Assembly: GCF_001421165.1 (NCBI RefSeq)
Contig: NZ_LMKB01000008.1
Coordinates: 1,570 to 65,569 of the forward strand
Direction of reading: 5' to 3'
Source of the DNA: Frigoribacterium sp. Leaf8
GTDB taxonomy: Bacteria > Actinomycetota > Actinomycetes > Actinomycetales > Microbacteriaceae
Length of the DNA stretch: 64,000 bases
Positions 59,401-64,000 of this stretch are shown here, one piece after another. Position 1 is the stretch's first letter; each line of letters opens with the position of its first letter. The position numbers and the translations under genes were made by a program. Under the pieces are notes generated by a model. The model had not been told where the DNA came from, did no database searches, and saw only the letters and a list, made by a program, of their open reading frames with translations.

Positions 59401-62121
59401 ATGAGCACGATCAGATCAGGCCTCACCGCCGTCGGCCTCGCAGCCCTCGCCGTGGGCACCCTCGCCCCCGCCGCAGCCCACGCGGCCCCCGCCATCACCG
59501 ACCAGGCCCCGGCCGAGGCGCCGTCCGCGTCGCCCAAGGCCCCGTCCGCACCCCGCATCACGTTCGTCGAACCGAGCGAGGACGACAAGCTGTCCGTCGC
59601 CGGCATGGCGCCGGGCGCCCGACTCGCGGGGGTCATCGTCGAGGGAGGGGGCAGCTACAGCGCCGCCGTCTGGAACGACCGCTTCGCCACGCTCGTCGAC
59701 GTCGCCGACCGGGGCAAGAAGGCCACACTCGTCTCGTACACCCCACAGGGGAAGGTCGAGGTCGAGTTCGTCCTCGAGACCCAGTACGCCGAGGGCGAGA
59801 ACGAGGCACCCGGCACGCCCGTCATCCACGCCGTCAGCCAGTACGACGACGGCCACTTCGTGATCGAGGGGACCGTGGCGCACCAGCCCGACCTGTTCTC
59901 GAAGACCGAGGTGTGGGCCAACCGTTCCGGCATGTCGTGGGACTTCCCGTCCGAGAACGGATCGTTCTCGCTGACCGTGCCCGCCTCGCGCGCCGGCGAG
60001 GTCATCGAGGTGACGGCCTACTACCGTGGCCACGGGAGCGAGACAGCTCAGGTCGAGCTCGTCCCCACCGAACGCAACACCGCCTCGGACGTCCACCCGC
60101 TCGAGGTCGCATCGCCTACCGCGGGCGACGTGCTGGCGGCCCCCGAGGCGACGTTCGCCGGGTCCGGCATCCCGAACTCGCAGATCGTCGTGACGCGTGA
60201 CGAGAAGACGAACCGCGCCTCCTCGACGCTCTGCGAGACCCGCGTCACGTCGCTGGGCGACTGGAGCTGCACGTCGCCGACGCTGCCGGCCGGCAGCTAC
60301 GACACCGTCGTGACCGAGACGCCCGTCTGGGCCGCGGCACCGAAGCAGACCGCCGGGACGGCGTTCTCCGTCGCCGACACCATGCCCGACCCCGGGTCCG
60401 AGACGCCGGGTCGCCCCTCGACCCCCCTCCTGTCGTCGGTGACCGAGGGCCCCGACGGCCGCCTGACCGTCCGAACGATCATCCACGGGGCCGGCCAGGC
60501 CCGCATCGACGTCGGCGACCACAGCGAGACCCGCCTCCGCGGGCAGCACGGCCGGTTCTCGTTCCTGCTCGACGGGTCGCTGGCCGGGCAGACCGCGACC
60601 ATCACGGGGCTGTCCCACGACGGCGACGGCGACGGCGACTCCCTCGAGATCGACCTGACGCCGCTCGAGGCCCCGGCCGGCTCACCGCTCTCGGCCCCGT
60701 TGATGCACGGCATCTCCGAGGAGTCGAGCACCTTCTACGTCCAGGGCACCACCTCGTACTTCGCCGACGAGTACCTCGTGCCGACGGTGATCGCCCAGAT
60801 CGACGGTGAGTTCGTCGTGGCGACCGAGTCCACCTGGAACGGCGCGTACATCCTGCGCATCCCGACCTCGTTCGCCGGGCAGGACGTCGACCTCTACACC
60901 GTCCGGAACGGCGAGCTGTCCGAGGCCACCACGATCACGGTCGAGGCGACCGAGAAGAACTCGGCTCCCGAGACGTTCCCCCTCGAGGTGACCTCGATCG
61001 CCGAGGGCGAGACCATCTCGACCGACATGACCTCGATCACCGGCGAGGGCATCCCCGGGTCCCGCATCGCGATCGCGACCGACCTGGCGCGTGCCGGCGA
61101 GGCCTGCGCCGCGTTCGTCGGGAGCGACGGGACCTGGACCTGCGAGCTGGAGGCGCCCCTGACGTCCGGCCCGCAGACCATGACGGTCACCGAGACGCCC
61201 TACTGGCGGACCCTCGCGCCGTTGACCTCGACGCGCTCGTTCACCGTGTCCGACGGCTCCGACGGCTCCGACGACTCCGACGACGAAGACCTGACCGACC
61301 TCACCGTGACCAGCCACACCGACGGTGGCCGCTACACCACCGGCATCGCGACCTTCGCCGGCCGCGGCACGCCCGACGCCCGCGTGACCGCCGCCAACCA
61401 GTGGGGCACGCCCATGGGTTCGACCCGCGTGGACGAGGACGGCGACTGGAGCTTCAGCCGCAACCTCGGCCCGACCAGCGCCGGCTACGACATCACCTTC
61501 ACGATGACGCCCACCACCGGTGCGCCCACCCTGGTGACCCTGCACCTCGACTACGAGGCTCCCTCGCGGCCGCTGACCGTCACCAGCCACGTGGACGGCG
61601 ACTCCTACCGCGAGGGCATCGCCCGCTTCACCGGCACGGGCACCGTCGGCGCCCAGCTCGTCTCCACCAACCAGTGGGGCACCCAGATGGGCAAGGCGAC
61701 CATCGGCAGCGACGGCACCTGGGCGTTCTCGCGCAACCTCGGACCGACGAACCCCGGCTACGTCCTGACCTTCGTCGCGACCCACGGAACGGACGAGCAA
61801 CGGGCGACCCTGACGTTGACGCACCAGAAGGACGACCTCGTCGACGTGCAGATCTCGTCCCCGGTCATCCGTGACGGCGGCATCAGCGAGGCCCACCGGA
61901 CCGTGACGTTCCGGGGCACCGCCACGCCCTTCGCCACGGTCGTCGGCAAGAACCAGTGGGGCACGCCGTTCGGCAGCACCACCGCCTCGTCCACCGGCGC
62001 GTTCGCGTTCGACCGCTACGTCGGGCCCGCCAGCACGACCTACCAGCTGACCTTCGAGCAGAAGGCCACCGACGGCACGACGAAGACCACCACAGGGATC
62101 GACTTCGTCACCGGACGCTGA
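59401..62121 (+). CDS. Secreted Ig-like repeat protein with three NQWGTPMG modules
   Basis: 906-residue exported protein with signal peptide MSTIRSGLTAVGLAALAVGT, cleavage likely after AAHAAP near residue 30. The middle has two paralogous blocks of about 200 residues, each with an ETFPLEV/DVHPLEV linker, a Cys pair and TVTETPxW. After a Ser/Asp linker (about 615-630) come three C-terminal modules of about 85 residues. These contain [20 protein letters not shown] or NQWGTPFGST, then [17 protein letters not shown]. These modules are the same family as in the protein at 46791-49958. There is no C-terminal anchor. GGAAGAAG precedes ATG 59401. Function is unknown. Confidence 0.85.
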   Translation: MSTIRSGLTAVGLAALAVGTLAPAAAHAAPAITDQAPAEAPSASPKAPSAPRITFVEPSEDDKLSVAGMAPGARLAGVIVEGGGSYSAAVWNDRFATLVDVADRGKKATLVSYTPQGKVEVEFVLETQYAEGENEAPGTPVIHAVSQYDDGHFVIEGTVAHQPDLFSKTEVWANRSGMSWDFPSENGSFSLTVPASRAGEVIEVTAYYRGHGSETAQVELVPTERNTASDVHPLEVASPTAGDVLAAPEATFAGSGIPNSQIVVTRDEKTNRASSTLCETRVTSLGDWSCTSPTLPAGSYDTVVTETPVWAAAPKQTAGTAFSVADTMPDPGSETPGRPSTPLLSSVTEGPDGRLTVRTIIHGAGQARIDVGDHSETRLRGQHGRFSFLLDGSLAGQTATITGLSHDGDGDGDSLEIDLTPLEAPAGSPLSAPLMHGISEESSTFYVQGTTSYFADEYLVPTVIAQIDGEFVVATESTWNGAYILRIPTSFAGQDVDLYTVRNGELSEATTITVEATEKNSAPETFPLEVTSIAEGETISTDMTSITGEGIPGSRIAIATDLARAGEACAAFVGSDGTWTCELEAPLTSGPQTMTVTETPYWRTLAPLTSTRSFTVSDGSDGSDDSDDEDLTDLTVTSHTDGGRYTTGIATFAGRGTPDARVTAANQWGTPMGSTRVDEDGDWSFSRNLGPTSAGYDITFTMTPTTGAPTLVTLHLDYEAPSRPLTVTSHVDGDSYREGIARFTGTGTVGAQLVSTNQWGTQMGKATIGSDGTWAFSRNLGPTNPGYVLTFVATHGTDEQRATLTLTHQKDDLVDVQISSPVIRDGGISEAHRTVTFRGTATPFATVVGKNQWGTPFGSTTASSTGAFAFDRYVGPASTTYQLTFEQKATDGTTKTTTGIDFVTGR

Positions 62122-62164
62122 CACCACCACCAGTACCGACACCAGCACCAGCACCAGCACCACC

Positions 62165-62196
62165 AGGGCCGGCTCCGCACCCGCGGGGCCGGCCCT
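62165..62196 (+). terminator. Terminator after the second secreted protein
   Basis: AGGGCCGGC / GCCGGCCCT, a 9-bp perfect outer stem with a further CCGC/GCGG pair inside, followed by a C-rich run. It starts 44 bases after the stop, behind a short ACCAGC tandem repeat. Confidence 0.65.
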
Positions 62197-62284
62197 CCCC
62201 CGTCCCCGACGCCGACGCGCCCGGCGGTCGCCGCTCCTCCTCGAGACCGACGACAACGTCGGCCGTCCTCCGTAGGCTGACCGG

Positions 62285-63613
62285 GTGAGCACCCTCGACG
62301 ACGACTACGACCTCCGCACCTTCGCGGCCGCGCTCGACCCCGAGGCGAGTGACGACTCCCCGCGGGCCGACGTGGCGACCGCCGCCTGGGTCGACGCCGA
62401 GTCGATGGGCTTCCACGAACCGGCCGGCGACGACGACTCCCTCGGCCGTGCCGCGCGTCGCCTCGTCGCCGACGGGCGACGTCTCACGGGCGTCTACCGC
62501 CGCGAGGCCACCCCCGGCTCGCTCGACGCCGAGGGTCGCCCCGTCGCCACCTTCGCGTCGTTCGACAAGACCCTGCACGTCGGCGGCGGCCGTCTGATCG
62601 ACGCCGACCTGGTCGCCGGCGTCACCGTGCAACCGACCCACCGCCGCAAGGGCATCCTGCGTCGGATGATGACCGACGACCTCGCCCGCGCCAAGGCGGC
62701 CGGCACCCCGGTCGCCGCACTCACGGCCAGCGAGGCGTCGATCTACCGGCGCTTCGGCTTCGGCGTGGGCGTCCGCGAGCGCACCATCGAGGTCGACGTC
62801 CGTCGCGCGGGCGGCCTGCTCAGCGAGCCCGAGGGCAGCACCGAGCTCGTCACCACGGCCTCGCTCGCCGAGGTCGCCCCCGACGTCTTCGCCCGCTTCC
62901 ACGTCCGCAGTCCCGGTTCCGTCGACCGGCACGAAGGCGCCTGGAACCACGCCCTCGGCCGCGAGCGCGCCGACGGCACGCCCGACCCCGCGGTCCGGGC
63001 CGCGGTGCACCGCGACGCGACCGGCACCGTCGACGGCTACGTCACGTACCGGGTCGAGTCAGCCGGGGGCGGCCCCGGTTCCACCGGCGTGCAGACCCTC
63101 GTCGTCGTCGACCTCGTGGCCGCGACCGACGACGCCTACCTCGGCCTGTGGCAGCTGCTGCTCGCGGTCGACCTGGTCCGGGTCGTCCGGTACTCGAACG
63201 CCCCGCAGCACGACCCCTTGGCGCACGCGATCGTCGACGGTCGCGCCCTGACCATCAGCCACGACGAGGACCACGTGTGGTTCCGCGTCCTCGACCCGGT
63301 CGCGGCCCTGCAGGCTCGCCCGTGGGCGGCCGACGGCGTCGTCACGATCGCCATCGGTGACGCGCTGGGCCACGCGGCCGGCACGTACCGGGTCACGAGC
63401 GAGGCAGGCGAGGCGACGGTGAAGAAGGCGGCCGTCCGCCGGGCCGACCTCGAACTCGACGTCGCGACGCTGGGTTCGCTCTGGCTCGGCGGCTCCGACC
63501 CGGTCACGCTGGCCGCGGCCGGCCTGGTCCGCGAGCGACGCAAGGGCGCCGTCCAGAAGTTCCGCGCGATGCTGCTGCCCGAGCGACCCCTGCACGGCAT
63601 CACCTACTTCTAG
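62285..63613 (+). CDS. Eis-family GNAT N-acetyltransferase
   Basis: 442-residue acetyltransferase of the Eis/enhanced-intracellular-survival family, with two fused GNAT domains and a C-terminal SCP2-like domain. The acetyl-CoA motif is VTVQPTHRRKGILRRMM (about residues 110-126). ASIYRRFGFGVGVRERTIEV follows. The last residue is a Phe (HGITYF); in Eis the C-terminal carboxylate serves in catalysis, so the conserved exact end supports the call. Eis enzymes acetylate aminoglycosides or protein lysines; the substrate here is unknown. It starts with GTG. Confidence 0.92.
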   Translation: MSTLDDDYDLRTFAAALDPEASDDSPRADVATAAWVDAESMGFHEPAGDDDSLGRAARRLVADGRRLTGVYRREATPGSLDAEGRPVATFASFDKTLHVGGGRLIDADLVAGVTVQPTHRRKGILRRMMTDDLARAKAAGTPVAALTASEASIYRRFGFGVGVRERTIEVDVRRAGGLLSEPEGSTELVTTASLAEVAPDVFARFHVRSPGSVDRHEGAWNHALGRERADGTPDPAVRAAVHRDATGTVDGYVTYRVESAGGGPGSTGVQTLVVVDLVAATDDAYLGLWQLLLAVDLVRVVRYSNAPQHDPLAHAIVDGRALTISHDEDHVWFRVLDPVAALQARPWAADGVVTIAIGDALGHAAGTYRVTSEAGEATVKKAAVRRADLELDVATLGSLWLGGSDPVTLAAAGLVRERRKGAVQKFRAMLLPERPLHGITYF

Positions 63614-63637
63614 GCACGGCATCGGCCCCGGGGCCGA

Positions 63638-63679
63638 GACGCAGGAGGCGCGGGTCGGGTGACCCGCGCCTCCTGCGTC
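63638..63679. terminator. 19-bp perfect palindromic terminator, near-identical to the one at 26.6 kb
   Basis: A perfect 19-bp stem with a GGGT loop lies between the convergent Eis and GH1 genes. The 46 bases 63638-63683 differ at only one position from 26617-26662. Both arms carry the dispersed GGAGGCGCGGGTC motif. Confidence 0.85.
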
Positions 63680-63723
63680 CTCGTGCGCCCCGCGCCGTAC
63701 CGGTCCGGCAGGGCCGGAGGGCG

Positions 63724-64000
63724 CTACGCCCGCGCCAGCCCGTTCGCGCGCGCGACCTCGCCGTACCAGCGGGCGCTCGGCTTCGGCGTCCGCTCGAAGG
63801 TGTCGCGGTCCCACCCGATCAGGCCGAAGGTCGGGCGGAACCCGCTGGCCCACTCGTAGTTGTCGAGGGCGCTCCAGTGCTGGTAGCCGAGCACCTCGAT
63901 GCCCTCGTCGATGGTGTCGTGGACGTGCTCGAGCGCGCCCTGCGTGTAGGCGATGCGCCGGGTGTCGTCGGCGGTCGCGATGCCGTTCTCGGTGACCATG
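63724..64000 (-). CDS. GH1 beta-glucosidase, C-terminal part (runs off the window)
   Basis: The last 92 codons of a glycoside hydrolase family 1 gene. The window edge falls just before the VTENG motif, whose Glu is the catalytic nucleophile. AYTQGALEHV, GYQHWSALDNYEWASGF (the aglycone/substrate Trp-Glu region) and the terminal RTPKPSARWYGEVAR are classic GH1. The upstream five-sixths of the gene is outside the window. It probably hydrolyses beta-glucosides in the cytoplasm. It converges on the Eis gene across the palindromic terminator. Confidence 0.93.
   Translation of the reverse strand, partial: MVTENGIATADDTRRIAYTQGALEHVHDTIDEGIEVLGYQHWSALDNYEWASGFRPTFGLIGWDRDTFERTPKPSARWYGEVARANGLARA

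Overview
The window is a chromosomal segment of a very GC-rich actinobacterium. Codon third positions are almost all G or C, and the heat-shock operon is the HspR/HAIR type with gene order dnaK-grpE-dnaJ-hspR. DUF3151, DUF3060 and Eis-type proteins, class I xylose isomerase and many 1- or 4-base gene overlaps also fit. Overall it looks like a member of the Microbacteriaceae (Frigoribacterium/Curtobacterium/Clavibacter-like). That placement is inferred from protein character, not from a search. I see no rRNA, tRNA, CRISPR, transposase or phage genes, and no gene-free stretch longer than 300 bases.

Layout. (1) 0.1-4.1 kb: a minus-strand chain leuB > ilvE > FAH-family hydrolase > YeiH-type membrane protein. 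(2) 4.2-6.5 kb: a divergent MFS exporter/TetR pair with paired palindromes between them. (3) 6.5-9.9 kb: lactonase, chorismate mutase, Ohr and purA. (4) 10-21.9 kb: a pentose/xyloside locus. It holds xylB, an MntR-like regulator, a ROK regulator (XylR), a GH31 alpha-xylosidase, a CUT1 ABC importer, a LacI regulator and xylA. xylB and xylA carry the same TTTGT-N11-ACAAA site, and LacI-type palindromes precede both lacI and the importer. The predicted flow is import of a xyloside, cleavage by GH31, isomerisation by XylA and phosphorylation by XylB. (5) 22-26.6 kb: a glycosyltransferase, then a tightly coupled TetR / Walker-less ABC-like protein / YhgE-Pip membrane protein operon. (6) 26.7-35.5 kb: DUF3151 and an exopolysaccharide locus. 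A plus-strand unit (glycosyltransferase, Wzz-BY kinase, low-molecular-weight phosphatase) converges on a minus-strand unit (two glycosyltransferases, flippase, O-antigen ligase/polymerase-like protein) whose four genes all overlap by 4 bases.

(7) 35.6-46.6 kb: mostly housekeeping genes: a SPOUT methyltransferase, a HAD phosphatase, pyrE coupled to a Glu-Pro-repeat membrane protein, xthA, an AEC transporter, a threonine-aldolase-like enzyme, trpF and a clpB without its N-terminal domain. (8) 46.8-52.3 kb: a large repeat-built secreted protein followed by three DUF3060 lipoprotein paralogs. (9) 52.3-57.8 kb: an rRNA-methyltransferase-like gene and hspR-dnaJ-grpE-dnaK. The dnaK and clpB promoters share the same arrangement with HAIR operators. 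(10) 57.9-64 kb: an MFS protein, a second secreted protein with the same NQWGTPMG repeats, an Eis-type acetyltransferase and the 3' part of a GH1 gene running off the window.

Cross-cutting signals. A short motif, GGAGGCGCGG, recurs close to 40 times. In three places it forms a full palindrome that looks like a terminator, and two of these are almost identical over 46 bases although 37 kb apart. The best candidate for an undescribed system is the TetR / pseudo-ABC / YhgE operon. The shared repeat domain of the two large secreted proteins comes next.
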